Shown: positions 8,060 through 16,932, counted from the stretch's first letter. The stretch is 64,000 bases of DNA from Anaerolineae bacterium (GCA_025055175.1 JANWYT010000007.1:1-64000), one strand, 5' to 3'. Notes: a model not told the origin generated them from the sequence alone. Program-made: numbers and translations.

Positions 8060-9331
8060 ATGGCTCATCATCCTCCTCAGCCGCCCGTTGATCCTACGGA
8101 AGATACCCGTCCAACGCTAGCGCTGCGCCCTGCTCAGATCGATTCGGCAGCGCAGCAGCGCACACGTCGCGACGTGCTGAGCCTGTTTGGCGCGGCTTTG
8201 TTCACCTTTAGCGCTCTGGCGGTGGCCCTGTGGCCTGCCCATCCCAGCCCTTCGCTTGATGAGCTGACAGCTTCCGATGTGCCGCTGATCGCCGTCAGCC
8301 CCACCGTCCCTGAGCCAGCGCCTGCCAATCCCACGCCTGTCGAACAGGTTGTCGCCCCTGCCCCTACGCTGGCCCAGGCTGATCCTGTCGCCAACCAGGC
8401 GCTGATGGTCATCAACGCCGAGGTGCTGCTGCTGACGCCGCTGCCGTCTGCCCCCGCCGATCCTGCCCGCCTCATCGCCTATGATCCCTTCACCATCATC
8501 CCAGAGCGTCCACGGAGCGAATTCGTCGAATATCAGGTGCAACAGGGCGACTCGCTCAACGCTATCGCGCGGCGCTTCGGTCTCACGCCTGACACGCTGG
8601 CTTGGTGCAATGATCGGCGCGTCATCTTCGCCCTGCGGCGCGGCGACGTGCTGCAAATCCCCCCAGTAGATGGTGCTTGTCATGTAGTGCTTGGCACGCG
8701 CAACGAGACCATCGCCAGCATTGCCGAACAATACCAGGTGACGCCGACTCAGCTCATCAATTCGCCCTACAGCAACCTGTATGACCGCTTGCCTAACGAT
8801 GTGCTGCCCGGCGGCACGCGCTTGTTCATCCCTGGCGGCAAAGGCGAGACCATCGCCTGGAATCCGCCCTCCGAGACCAAGCGCGACGCCAGCGGCGCCA
8901 TCATCTCCTACACCTTCGCGGCGGGCCAGCCAGGCAGTTGCGGCGCTGTCGCTCCTGGCGGCGGCAGCGCCTGGACGAATCCGCTGCCCAACGGCACCTG
9001 GATGCGCGGCTTCTACGTCGGCCACAGCGGCATTGACCTCGCGGCACCACCAGGCACGCCTATCTACGCCGCCAACAGCGGCCCCGTCCTATTCAGCGGC
9101 TACAGCGACTGGGGTTATGGCCAGACCGTCGTGTTGGCACACGGCCCGTTCTCTACGCTTTATGCGCACATGAGTTCGCGCTCGGTGAGCTGCGGCCAAT
9201 TCGTCTCGGCGGGCCAGGTGGTGGGGACGGTGGGCAGCACAGGCAATTCCACCGGCCCGCACCTGCATTTCGAAATTCGTTACGCTGACCAGCCCCAAGA
9301 CCCCAGCGGCACGCCTGGCATCGGTTGGTGA
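8060..9331 (+). CDS. LysM-domain M23-family metallopeptidase
   Basis: This 423-residue protein carries a single N-terminal membrane segment (about residues 38-57), so it is exported or anchored. A proline-rich linker follows. Two LysM-like repeats start at YQVQQGDSLNAIARRFG and at the NETIASIAEQYQVTP segment; LysM binds peptidoglycan. The C-terminal third is an M23/LytM peptidase with HSGIDLAAPPGTPIYA, the GYGQTVVLAHG segment, TLYAHMS and the zinc-binding HLHFEIR. The HxxxD and HxH zinc ligands are all present, so it is likely an active cell-wall hydrolase. It follows the glycosyltransferase by 33 bases and may share its transcript. Confidence 0.9.
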   Translation: MAHHPPQPPVDPTEDTRPTLALRPAQIDSAAQQRTRRDVLSLFGAALFTFSALAVALWPAHPSPSLDELTASDVPLIAVSPTVPEPAPANPTPVEQVVAPAPTLAQADPVANQALMVINAEVLLLTPLPSAPADPARLIAYDPFTIIPERPRSEFVEYQVQQGDSLNAIARRFGLTPDTLAWCNDRRVIFALRRGDVLQIPPVDGACHVVLGTRNETIASIAEQYQVTPTQLINSPYSNLYDRLPNDVLPGGTRLFIPGGKGETIAWNPPSETKRDASGAIISYTFAAGQPGSCGAVAPGGGSAWTNPLPNGTWMRGFYVGHSGIDLAAPPGTPIYAANSGPVLFSGYSDWGYGQTVVLAHGPFSTLYAHMSSRSVSCGQFVSAGQVVGTVGSTGNSTGPHLHFEIRYADQPQDPSGTPGIGW

Positions 9332-9409
9332 GGCCAAGCCAGCGTTTTTTCTACCATTTTTCTACAGCTTTCTAGCCATAACGGCAAACAAACAAGTCGA
9401 AATATCGCG

Positions 9410-9415
9410 TATACT
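9410..9415 (+). promoter_or_regulatory. Possible -10 box for the TIM-barrel gene
   Basis: TATACT lies 42 bases before the ATG at 9458. No clear -35 hexamer is seen. Confidence 0.3.
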
Positions 9416-9457
9416 TGGGGTGATATCAACGAAAGAGCTTATCGAGAAAAACACCCT

Positions 9458-10261
9458 ATGCCCGATCGCGTGTTGCTGAGTGCAAGCCGTACCAACCTGC
9501 ATGAGTGTGTCGCCCTAGCCGCCGATCAGGGCTTGGGAGTGGAGGTGATGGCCTTCGCCTTCCCTGATGTACTGGACGGCGATTGGCGCAGCACCCTCAA
9601 CGCCCACAAAGAGGCGTTGCGGCCCGTGCCTGGCAAGCTCACCCTGCATGGCCCGTTCATGGACATGGTGAGCGGCAGCCCTGACCCGCGCATTAATGCG
9701 GTGTGCGTGGCCCGCTACAGCCACGCTATCCGCATTGCAGCCGAGCTAGGCGCAACACAAGTCGTCCTACACGCTAATTTCATCGGTACGCTGCACAACC
9801 GCTTCTATCGCGACGGTTGGCACGCGCGCAACGTAGAATTTTGGGGGCCGCTGGCGGAATACGCCGCGACGCATGGCGTCGTCGTGCTGCTGGAGAACAT
9901 GTGGGAATTCGATCCGACGATCATCAGCGATCTGCTGGCTGAAGTCAACCACAGCCACCTGCGCGCCTGCCTGGACGTAGGCCACGCTCATCTGTTCACC
10001 GAACCGAGCTTCAGCTTCGCCTATTGGCTGGAGGTGCTAGAGCCATACCTCTACGAAGTCCACATGAACAACAACAACGGCGTGTTGGACGAACATCACG
10101 GCTTCGATTGGGAACACGGCGTGTTGAACTATCACAAGCTGTTGCCGATGGTGCGCGCCGTCAATCCCGCGCTCGATTTGGTGCTGGAGATGGACAGCGT
10201 ACAGGACATGGCCGATAGCTTGTACTACTTTCAGCGCCAGACCAGTCGTAGCAGCTACTAG
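9458..10261 (+). CDS. Sugar phosphate isomerase/epimerase-like TIM-barrel protein
   Basis: This 267-residue protein belongs to the xylose-isomerase-like TIM-barrel superfamily (AP endonuclease 2 family). Strand-end motifs include TLHGPFMDM, VVLHANF, VVLLENMWEFDP, ACLDVGHAHLF, YEVHMNNNNG and LVLEMDS. The Glu, Asp-His, His and final Glu are the usual divalent-metal ligands of this fold. Substrates in the family range from sugars to abasic DNA sites, and nothing here settles which applies. The absence of typical endonuclease IV motifs favours a sugar isomerase or epimerase role. It stands alone between the M23 peptidase and the convergent prmC operon. Confidence 0.75.
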   Translation: MPDRVLLSASRTNLHECVALAADQGLGVEVMAFAFPDVLDGDWRSTLNAHKEALRPVPGKLTLHGPFMDMVSGSPDPRINAVCVARYSHAIRIAAELGATQVVLHANFIGTLHNRFYRDGWHARNVEFWGPLAEYAATHGVVVLLENMWEFDPTIISDLLAEVNHSHLRACLDVGHAHLFTEPSFSFAYWLEVLEPYLYEVHMNNNNGVLDEHHGFDWEHGVLNYHKLLPMVRAVNPALDLVLEMDSVQDMADSLYYFQRQTSRSSY

Positions 10262-10280
10262 CTCAGGCTAGGTCGCGGCT

Positions 10281-11111
10281 TCACAGCATAATCACCAGCA
10301 GGCGGTCACGACCCGCCAGATCCTGGACGAGATGGGCAGCGTGTGGACGCAGCAGGAAGGCCAAGTCTAGCGCGGCGTCCCCTTGACCTGCGCCAATCTC
10401 CAGGAATAAGGCGGCGCGCGGGGCGCACAGGCGTGGCGTCTGAGCCAGCAGACGACGGACGACCTCTAGGCCATCGCGACCGCCGTCCAGAGCCAAGCGC
10501 GGCTCGTAGCGGCCCACGTCCAACTCATCGCATTCGCGCGTGGTCAGGTAGGGCAGATTGGCCATCACCACGTCCACCTGCACCCCCAACTCAATCAGCG
10601 GCGCGCCCAAGTCCCCGTGCAGGAAGTAAATCGGCAGGCCTGCCGCATTCGACTGAGCCACCTCCAGAGCCTGTGGGCTGATGTCCGTCGCATAGACTAG
10701 GGCTTGTGGAGCGTGGCGCGCATAGCTGATGGCGATGGCGCCGCTGCCCGTGCCAATGTCGGCGGCGACCAGGGCGCGCCCTGCGGTATAGGCTAGGGCC
10801 TGCTCCACCAGCAACTCGGTCTCTGGACGCGGGATCAGCACGTCGGGGGTGACGCGCAGCACACCGTCGTAGAAGGCGCGCTCGCCTAAGATATAGGCCA
10901 GCGGCTCGCCAGCGGCGCGCCGCTCTGCTAGCGCGAAGAAGCGAGCGGCTTCGTCAGCGCTGAGGCGGCGTTCGGGATGAGCCAGCAGCATGGATCGTTC
11001 CATCCCCAGCACCCGCCCCAGCAGCAGGTGCGCTTCCAACAGGGCACTGGCAGGATCGGGGAAGCGCTGGCGCGCAGCTTCGCTGGCCTGCTGTACTGTC
11101 CAGTTCGTCAA
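10281..11111 (-). CDS. prmC: Peptide chain release factor N5-glutamine methyltransferase
   Basis: This 276-residue PrmC/HemK family protein methylates the Gln of the GGQ motif in release factors RF1 and RF2, using S-adenosylmethionine. The N-terminal helical domain includes LLGRVLGMERSMLLAHPER and EPLAYILGERAFYDGVLRV. The methyltransferase core has VLIPRPETELLV, ADIGTGSGAIAISYA and VMANLPYL. The last motif is NLPY, where most family members have NPPY. The start is a TTG that overlaps the stop of the ABC ATPase gene (TTGA), so it is the last gene of the 16250-10281 operon. prfA, its common partner, is not adjacent. Confidence 0.9.
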   Translation of the reverse strand: MTNWTVQQASEAARQRFPDPASALLEAHLLLGRVLGMERSMLLAHPERRLSADEAARFFALAERRAAGEPLAYILGERAFYDGVLRVTPDVLIPRPETELLVEQALAYTAGRALVAADIGTGSGAIAISYARHAPQALVYATDISPQALEVAQSNAAGLPIYFLHGDLGAPLIELGVQVDVVMANLPYLTTRECDELDVGRYEPRLALDGGRDGLEVVRRLLAQTPRLCAPRAALFLEIGAGQGDAALDLAFLLRPHAAHLVQDLAGRDRLLVIML

Positions 11112-12067
11112 GTCACCAAGCCCTTCGTCACGCGCATGAACAATGTCTCTAGGCTACGCTCCTCTTCTTGGAAGCCGATGAGGGCGATAGCCTGCTGGGC
11201 CAGCGCGGCGTGGAGCGCGGCCAGGCCAGCGTCATCAGCGCTGAGCTGCACGCGCAAGCGAGCGCGGCCAGCTTTGGGGCTGATGACTTCCACGCTGCGC
11301 ACCCCGTCCACTGCGAGGGCAGTGCGGCGCACAGCTTCGACTTGACCTTCGTCCAGCAGCGTCAGCGTCACCTCGCGCACCTCCATCAATTGACGCTTGA
11401 GGTCGTCCAGACTGCCCTCGATCACCATCCTTCCGCCTTCGATGATCCCAATGTGGGAACAAATCTCTTCCAAATCGGAGAGGATGTGCGACGAGAAGAA
11501 GATGGTCTTGCCCAGGCGGGCTAATTCCGCCAAAAGCTCGCGAATCTCCACGCGGGCGCGCGGATCGAGGCCGCTGGCTGGCTCATCCAGGATGAGGACT
11601 TGCGGATCGTGAGCCAGGGTGCGAGCCAGCGACAGGCGCTGCTTCATGCCTCGGCTGAGCGTGTCGACCAAGTCCTCGCGGCGGTGACTCATCTCCACCA
11701 ACTCCAGCAACTCCCCCACCAGGCGCTTGCGCTCATTCTCTGGAATATCGTAGCAGGCCGCGAAAAAATCCAGGTATTCCCAGACGCGCAAATCTTCATA
11801 AATGCCGAACTCGTCAGGCATGTAGCCGATGGCGCGACGCACTTCGCGCTTGTGCGTTTGCACATCGTAGCCATTGACTTTGGCCCAGCCCTCAGACGGG
11901 CGCGCCAGCGTGGTCAAAATGCGCATGGTGGTCGTCTTGCCCGCCCCGTTTGGCCCGACGAAGCCGTAGATCGCCCCGCGCGGCACGTGCAGCGCCACCC
12001 CGTGCAGGGCTTGGAAAGGGCCATAGTGTTTCTTCAAGTCGTGCGTTTCGATGATGTAGTCGCTCAT
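11108..12067 (-). CDS. ABC transporter ATP-binding protein
   Basis: This 319-residue ATPase resembles the NatA/CcmA type that drives ABC-2 exporters. It has Walker A GPNGAGKTTT, a Q-loop IGYMPDEFGIYEDL, the signature LSRGMKQRLSLA, Walker B LILDEPASGLDP and the switch His in SSHILSDLEEI. A C-terminal regulatory extension of about 90 residues follows. Its ATG overlaps the stop of the upstream 831-residue protein gene by 4 bases, and its stop overlaps the prmC start, so translation is coupled. No ABC-2 permease is encoded in this operon. The permease must lie elsewhere, or the adjacent membrane protein substitutes for it. Confidence 0.9.
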   Translation of the reverse strand: MSDYIIETHDLKKHYGPFQALHGVALHVPRGAIYGFVGPNGAGKTTTMRILTTLARPSEGWAKVNGYDVQTHKREVRRAIGYMPDEFGIYEDLRVWEYLDFFAACYDIPENERKRLVGELLELVEMSHRREDLVDTLSRGMKQRLSLARTLAHDPQVLILDEPASGLDPRARVEIRELLAELARLGKTIFFSSHILSDLEEICSHIGIIEGGRMVIEGSLDDLKRQLMEVREVTLTLLDEGQVEAVRRTALAVDGVRSVEVISPKAGRARLRVQLSADDAGLAALHAALAQQAIALIGFQEEERSLETLFMRVTKGLVT

Positions 12068-14559
12068 GGCAGTCCTTCCACCTGGACGGCGATGTTCTGC
12101 ACGCGCGCCGAGCCGGCTAGATTGGCCATCGTCAGGCGCACGTCCAACGCACCATTCGGCCCGACATAGCGCGCCACGTCCTGATCGACGACGTAGACGT
12201 CGCGACTAGCGTCGCTGAAGGTTAGGAAGTCGCCCGTCGTCCAGTCGCGCAGCGCCAGCTGCACGCTGCGTCCATAGCCACCGCCGCGTTCCGCGCTCAG
12301 GCGTAGACTAAGCGGCTGGCTGAGAGGCTGGCGCGGGATGAAGCGGATAATCGCCACCTGTTCAGCGTCCAGCGTCAGGCGATCTACCCCGCCGACGGCG
12401 CCGCCCCGCTCCAACATAGCCCAAGTGAACTCCCAGGGAGCGATGACCGTGCGCTGGTCGAAGCGCAGCGGCGCTTGCACGACGAACAACGCTTCTTCCT
12501 GTGTACGCCACTGGCGGCCGCTGAGGGCCAGCTCTGATGGCAACTCATTCGCCCAGGCGATGAAGGTCGCCAGATGAGCGGGGTGCAAAGCGCTGTACTG
12601 ATCGCGCAAGAAGGCGCGCAGCCAGGCGACGCGGCGCGCCAGGCGACGAGCCTGGGCAGGATCGGCTTCAGGTTGGGCCAGCTCGTAGACGCGGGCGATT
12701 AGATCGGCGCTGGCACTGCGTTGGGGTGGGCTGAGGGCCACACCAAAGCGGGCGCTCAGGCCCAGGCTAGGCAGCACGTCGGGCTGCACCTCTAGGCGCG
12801 AGGGCCAAGCGTAAGGTGGATCGCGCCAGGCCAGCTCATCCCCCAACAAGGCTAAGCTGTCATTGGGCAACAGCGGTACATTGAGAGCGTAAGCCGTCTG
12901 TCCCACCAGCAGCAAGCCATCTTCTAGGATCAGCGAGCCGTTGTTCAGGATGAGGCCCTGCACGCGGGCTGGGTGCTGTTCCACGCCAAAGGCGTTCACC
13001 TCGGCGGGCAACACGCGCAGCTCCAGCCGTATGCGCGGGTCGGGCAGGCGGACAGACTGCTGTACGTTGGCGAAGATTCCGCCGTCCAAAGCCAGGCCGC
13101 GTACAGAATCTCCCTGCGCTTCTGTCCACAGCGTGGCGCTGGATTGGTAGGTGGCGGCGCTCTGGTTGAGGCCTGCAAAGCTGCTGAGGCGCACTTGTGG
13201 GGCAGCGCTCACGTCTAGCACGGCGCGGCGCGGCGACAAAATGCCCGCCAGGCCCCAGGCTTGGGCTTGCTGGCCGTCTTCGCCCCAGGCATAGATGAAG
13301 GCTAGGCGGCTGAGAACAGTCTGATCCCCGCGCAGGTTGAAGCCTACCGTCCAAGCCAACGCTGTGAAGCCGACGATGGCCAACGGGATCGTGAGCCAGG
13401 CCCATTCCAGGCGGCGCAGGCGCGCCAGCAATAGATAGTTGAGCGGGGCGATCAGCAGCACATACGCCCCCAGGAAGGCGGCCAGCGTGGTGATGGGCGG
13501 CAGCAATTCCAAGTCGGGCAGGACGGCCAGGGCTTGGGCGGCGCTGGCAGGATCGTTGAAGCCCACCTGCCAGGACGGGGCGGCAGGAGCGCTGGCCAGC
13601 AGCGTCCACCACAAGCGCGACAGGCCATTCCAGGCGACCCAGGGCTGCTGGCGCGGATCGAAGGCCAGAGCGTCTAGCGTACCAGCGCCTAAGTCGCGGC
13701 GAGCGATCAGTGGCGCGCCATCATCCAAACGAAGCAAAGCGCGCGCGCCTTTCGCCAGCGACGCGCGGGCTATGCTGACGCGCCCATCAGTGGATAGTGC
13801 TTCAGCTTGGGTGAAAGCCTGCAGCGCTTGGCTCGTAGAGCGCAGGTCGTCTAGAGTGCGCGCTCCATCGATCTTCAGCGGGCTGTCGGCCAGGGCCAGG
13901 GCCTGCCCCGCCAAGATGAGATGGCCGCCCTGGGCTACATAGGCGCGCAGCGGCGCTTCCCAATCGGCAGCAGGCTGCTCCAGGGCGATGATGGCGGTGA
14001 AGGCGCTCAGATCAGCGCGGCCTGGTGGTTGTGCGGCGCGCCATTGGGCTTGGGCCGCGCGCTCTGCGCCGCCGCTTGGGACGACTTGGCTCAAGTTGGG
14101 CGCACGGTCATCGGCGGCGGTCAGCACCAGATACAAAGGGCGCTCTGGCGGCACGCTGGTCAAGCTGGCTGAAGCTTGGGCCAGGCGCGACTCGTCTTCG
14201 GCCAACAGCTCCACCGTCACTTGGGGCGGAAAGCGGCGCGGCATAATCCACAGGGTGTAGTCCTGGGCGCTGCTAGCGGGCAGGCGCACCGCTTGGCGCG
14301 TGGCGTTGGCCACCACGCGCCCCGTCGTCTGTGGACGGATGACTAGCATAGCGTCCAGCGGCCCACCCCGATTCTCCACGCGCACGCGGACAGGCGTCCA
14401 CGACCCAGCAGGCGTCTCACGGAAGTAGCCATCGTAGCCCGCGCTGACGCTGAGCGCGACCAGTGGGCGAGCCTGATCCTGAGCTAGGGCCAGACTTAGA
14501 CCCAAGCTCAAGACGGCTGTAGACGCCAGCAGACGCGCCAAGCGACGGCCCAAGCTCAT
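12064..14559 (-). CDS. Large exported protein with central membrane segments, unknown function
   Basis: This 831-residue protein has an N-terminal signal sequence (LLASTAVLSLGLSLALAQ). A long extracytoplasmic region contains beta-rich segments and an amidotransferase-like stretch (PLRAYVAQGGHLILAG). Two or three membrane helices follow near residues 350-415 (TLAAFLGAYVLLIAPLNY and the segment after it). A large C-terminal domain rich in beta strands is probably also outside. I do not recognise a named family. The layout resembles membrane proteins that accompany ABC ATPases in Chloroflexota. It overlaps by 4 bases with both the upstream molybdopterin gene and the downstream ABC ATPase, suggesting that it works with the ATPase at the membrane. 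Confidence 0.7.
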   Translation of the reverse strand: MSLGRRLARLLASTAVLSLGLSLALAQDQARPLVALSVSAGYDGYFRETPAGSWTPVRVRVENRGGPLDAMLVIRPQTTGRVVANATRQAVRLPASSAQDYTLWIMPRRFPPQVTVELLAEDESRLAQASASLTSVPPERPLYLVLTAADDRAPNLSQVVPSGGAERAAQAQWRAAQPPGRADLSAFTAIIALEQPAADWEAPLRAYVAQGGHLILAGQALALADSPLKIDGARTLDDLRSTSQALQAFTQAEALSTDGRVSIARASLAKGARALLRLDDGAPLIARRDLGAGTLDALAFDPRQQPWVAWNGLSRLWWTLLASAPAAPSWQVGFNDPASAAQALAVLPDLELLPPITTLAAFLGAYVLLIAPLNYLLLARLRRLEWAWLTIPLAIVGFTALAWTVGFNLRGDQTVLSRLAFIYAWGEDGQQAQAWGLAGILSPRRAVLDVSAAPQVRLSSFAGLNQSAATYQSSATLWTEAQGDSVRGLALDGGIFANVQQSVRLPDPRIRLELRVLPAEVNAFGVEQHPARVQGLILNNGSLILEDGLLLVGQTAYALNVPLLPNDSLALLGDELAWRDPPYAWPSRLEVQPDVLPSLGLSARFGVALSPPQRSASADLIARVYELAQPEADPAQARRLARRVAWLRAFLRDQYSALHPAHLATFIAWANELPSELALSGRQWRTQEEALFVVQAPLRFDQRTVIAPWEFTWAMLERGGAVGGVDRLTLDAEQVAIIRFIPRQPLSQPLSLRLSAERGGGYGRSVQLALRDWTTGDFLTFSDASRDVYVVDQDVARYVGPNGALDVRLTMANLAGSARVQNIAVQVEGLP

Positions 14560-16250
14560 GTTCCGGGGGCGCGCAGCGTGACGGCCTGGCTGTGATAGCC
14601 CGTCGCGCCATCAGGACGGACGGGCGCTTCTTCGCGAATTTGTGGTGTGCCGTCAGCTTCGGTGGCGCGCACCGTGAAGCGATGACGACCCTCGCTGAAG
14701 GGCCAGTCATAGCGCCAAATGACCCAGGTGCGCTCAGAGAGCGGAGCGCGCAGCGCAGCTTCCTGCCACCCGCTGTCATCCACCTGCACCTCAACCTTGC
14801 CGACTCCGCGCGCGCCAGCCCAAGCAATCCCGCCAATTGGCACGTAAAGGATGCCATCCCGCTCGTAAGCCGAGTCGACGGCCACCGTGTCGATCACGGA
14901 AGTCGCGCGCACGAAAGCGTCAGCTGACCAGCCACGCCGCACCCAATAGCCCTCGCCTGCACGACTGACGACTTCGATCCGCGTGATCCACTTGGGTTGC
15001 TTCATGCCGTAGCGGTCGGGGATGTGGACGCGCAGCGGAAAGCCGTTCTTGACGGGCAAGGGCGCGCCGTCGAAGGAATGGCAGAGCATGATCCGCTCAT
15101 CAGCTTCAATCCAGGCCAAAGGCAGGTATTCGTCGAAGCCGTCTTCGCCGAAGATGTGCAGAGCCACCGCGTCAGCGGCGGGCTTCACGCGGGCCAGCAC
15201 CTCGCGCATGGGGACGCCCGTCCACTTGGTCGTGCTGATGAGCGATCCGCCGATAGGGTTGCTAATGCAAGCCATCGTGATGAAGGCGTCCGCCGTCGGC
15301 ATAGCATAAATCTCATCCAGCGTCCATTCGACGGGATTCTCTACCTTGCCCACGATTTGCAAGCGATAGTCTTGTGCGCGAATCTCGACAGGGCGGGTGT
15401 TGATGTCGATGCGGTAGTGATCGGCGACGGGCGTGTATTCTGGGCGCGTGCCAGGGGCTGGCACAAGCGGATCGGCGGCGTTGGGGAGGGGGTTGCCCTG
15501 GCCATCGACAATGGTCAGCGGGTCTGGACGGGGGCGTGGCGTCGTCAGCACCAGCTCTGGCTCATCGCGCCGCGCCAGCAGGGCGCTCAGGCCCGCCCCG
15601 ACGACGGTCAGGACGGCGCTCGCACCTCCCAGGCCAATCAAGAAACTACGACGATCCAGCGTCTTGAGCGCGGCGCCGGACTGCGCTGCTTCAGGGGCAG
15701 GCACGGGGCGCAGGGCGTCGTAGGCTCGGCTCATCAGGCTGAAATAGCTAACCAACACCAGCAGCACCCAAGCAGCGCTCAGCAGCGGGTCAGCTTGCGT
15801 GAGGAACTGCACCGACGGGAGGATGAGGATGAGCGGCACGGCAGCCGCTAGGCCCAGCAGCGCGCCGACGCCAGCCTTCTGGCCGCGCTGACGCAGAGCG
15901 AACAGCAGACTCACTAGCAGCAGGCCAGCAATCCAGAACAGGCTCAGAGCCATGATCTGTTCGGCCAGCTTGGCGGCGCTGTCGATGGTCGCGCCCAAGC
16001 CCAACGCCAGCAGCGCAGCGACGAGGCTATCCACTCCGAAAGTCACTAGCGGGCCAGGCAGGGCGCGCGCCAGCCAGTCCAGCACGTCCAGGGGCAAGAA
16101 GGGCAGGCCAAGCAGAGTGTGCGTCAGGGCTAGCAACGCCATCAGGGCAGGCATGGTCAGCGCACCGAGCAGCGCCCCTTGCGCGAAAGCAGGTGGCTGA
16201 GGAGACGGCGATTCGTTCATCAGAACTGGCCTCGTGCGAGCTTCAATCAT
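14556..16250 (-). CDS. Membrane-anchored molybdopterin oxidoreductase (YedY/sulfite oxidase-like)
   Basis: The first ~185 residues of this 564-residue protein hold about five hydrophobic helices. RRSFLIG then introduces one more hydrophobic segment and looks like an internal Tat-type signal. The rest is an oxidoreductase molybdopterin-binding domain: VEWTLDEIYAMP, the Mo-ligand Cys in MACISNP, TKWTGVPMREVL, GFPLRVHIPDRYGMKQPKW and a C-terminal Mo-Co dimerisation-like domain. Such enzymes oxidise sulfite or reduce oxidised methionine or other S-oxides outside the membrane; the substrate here is unknown. It is the first gene of the operon, with a -10 box at 16262-16267. Translation could begin at 16250 with almost no leader, or at the ATG at 16220 after a GAGG ribosome binding site. 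Confidence 0.85.
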   Translation of the reverse strand: MIEARTRPVLMNESPSPQPPAFAQGALLGALTMPALMALLALTHTLLGLPFLPLDVLDWLARALPGPLVTFGVDSLVAALLALGLGATIDSAAKLAEQIMALSLFWIAGLLLVSLLFALRQRGQKAGVGALLGLAAAVPLILILPSVQFLTQADPLLSAAWVLLVLVSYFSLMSRAYDALRPVPAPEAAQSGAALKTLDRRSFLIGLGGASAVLTVVGAGLSALLARRDEPELVLTTPRPRPDPLTIVDGQGNPLPNAADPLVPAPGTRPEYTPVADHYRIDINTRPVEIRAQDYRLQIVGKVENPVEWTLDEIYAMPTADAFITMACISNPIGGSLISTTKWTGVPMREVLARVKPAADAVALHIFGEDGFDEYLPLAWIEADERIMLCHSFDGAPLPVKNGFPLRVHIPDRYGMKQPKWITRIEVVSRAGEGYWVRRGWSADAFVRATSVIDTVAVDSAYERDGILYVPIGGIAWAGARGVGKVEVQVDDSGWQEAALRAPLSERTWVIWRYDWPFSEGRHRFTVRATEADGTPQIREEAPVRPDGATGYHSQAVTLRAPGT

Positions 16251-16261
16251 CAGTTATAGCC

Positions 16262-16267
16262 ATTATA
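16262..16267 (-). promoter_or_regulatory. -10 box of the molybdopterin/ABC/prmC operon
   Basis: TATAAT on the minus strand lies 11 bases before the ATG at 16250, predicting a leader of about 5 nt for that start or about 35 nt for the ATG at 16220. No clear -35 is seen. Confidence 0.5.
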
Positions 16268-16358
16268 GCGCTGCCAAGATGACAAGTCCGCTACAGAGGC
16301 TTTAGAATCAATTAGTAAAATGCCCAAAAGGCTCAGTAAGTGGCATAGCCCAGTGAGT

Positions 16359-16520
16359 TCAGCACTTAGTTGACGGCACTCTGGTGGGCCATAGGGTTCT
16401 CCTCAACGATGCGCACAGCATGGCGTCTCCCGCGCTGATTCCGTAGGCCAGGTCGCGGGCTGGTTCATGAACTTGGTCGATGGGGCTAGATAAGTGAGCC
16501 TGCTCTGGGGGATTGTTCAT
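16359..16520 (-). CDS. Possible small gene, perhaps frameshifted
   Basis: An ATG preceded by a GAGGA site opens a 53-residue frame beginning MNNPPEQAHLSSPIDQVHEP. Near codon 34 a different frame becomes more protein-like and ends in VRIVEENPMAHQSAVN before its own stop. A -1 shift would join the natural-looking front to that end. It could be a small real gene with a sequencing or natural frameshift, or a decaying remnant. The remainder of 16268-16558 shows nothing else I can support. Confidence 0.25.
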   Translation of the reverse strand: MNNPPEQAHLSSPIDQVHEPARDLAYGISAGDAMLCASLRRTLWPTRVPSTKC

Positions 16521-16558
16521 GGGCGTCCTCGCGGATGAGGGCAAATTAAAGCGACGCA

Positions 16559-16588
16559 AAGATAGGGTCGGGCAGGCCGTCCTATCTT
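16559..16588 (-). terminator. Terminator-like hairpin after the small zinc-ribbon gene
   Basis: AAGATAGG (16559-16566) and CCTATCTT (16581-16588) form a perfect 8-bp inverted repeat with a short inner loop. On the minus strand it is followed by only a short T run. It lies 43 bases after the zinc-ribbon gene stop. Confidence 0.45.
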
Positions 16589-16631
16589 GATCTGCGATGA
16601 GCTAGAGCGGGCCTGAATTCAGGGGAAGACG

Positions 16632-16865
16632 CTAGCCGCCAGCGCCAGCTGTGTGACTGCGCATTCTTTGCTTGAGCAGCTTGCTGTTGTGGCGGAGTTT
16701 GGCGCGGAAGTGAGCGGCTTGGATGATGCCGTATTTCTTGCGGAGGAGACGGTTGACCTCTTCGGCACACCGTTTACAGAACATAGAGTCCGTGCTTTCG
16801 AAGAAGGCTTCGGGCAATTCTTGCTCACAACGGGCGCACGGTTTCATCTGTTGCATCTTAGGCAA
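16632..16865 (-). CDS. Small zinc-ribbon-like protein, 77 aa
   Basis: This small basic protein has two CxxC pairs, CARC near residue 10 and CKRC near residue 34, which should bind one zinc ion. A basic C-terminal part follows (NRLLRKKYGIIQAAHFRAKLR region) and could bind nucleic acid. I do not recognise a named family. The TTG start is chosen because GGAGGT lies 6 bases upstream; two in-frame ATGs follow at codons 4 and 7. The upstream region has a full promoter at 16903-16932 with a CRP/FNR-type palindrome on its -35, so expression is probably regulated by a cyclic-nucleotide- or redox-sensing factor. Confidence 0.7.
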   Translation of the reverse strand: MPKMQQMKPCARCEQELPEAFFESTDSMFCKRCAEEVNRLLRKKYGIIQAAHFRAKLRHNSKLLKQRMRSHTAGAGG

Positions 16866-16902
16866 GGTGGCACCTCCATATGGTATTGTGACTGCTTAAG
16901 GC

Positions 16903-16932
16903 ATTATAGCACAGCTCTGTGACTTTTGTCAC
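16903..16932 (-). promoter_or_regulatory. Predicted promoter of the zinc-ribbon gene
   Basis: On the minus strand, GTGACA (16927-16932) and TATAAT (16903-16908) are 18 bases apart, with TGC before the -10. The start would be near 16896, leaving about 31 nt of leader. Confidence 0.6.

Noticed and set aside
8117..9025. 302-codon minus-strand frame opposite the LysM-M23 gene
   Set aside because: The plus-strand peptidase has clear motifs. The opposite frame is His/Arg/Gln-rich, as expected from antisense of a GC-rich gene.
14997..15851. 284-codon plus-strand frame opposite the molybdopterin gene
   Set aside because: It shows antisense composition with no domain, while the minus-strand gene has clear motifs and operon structure.
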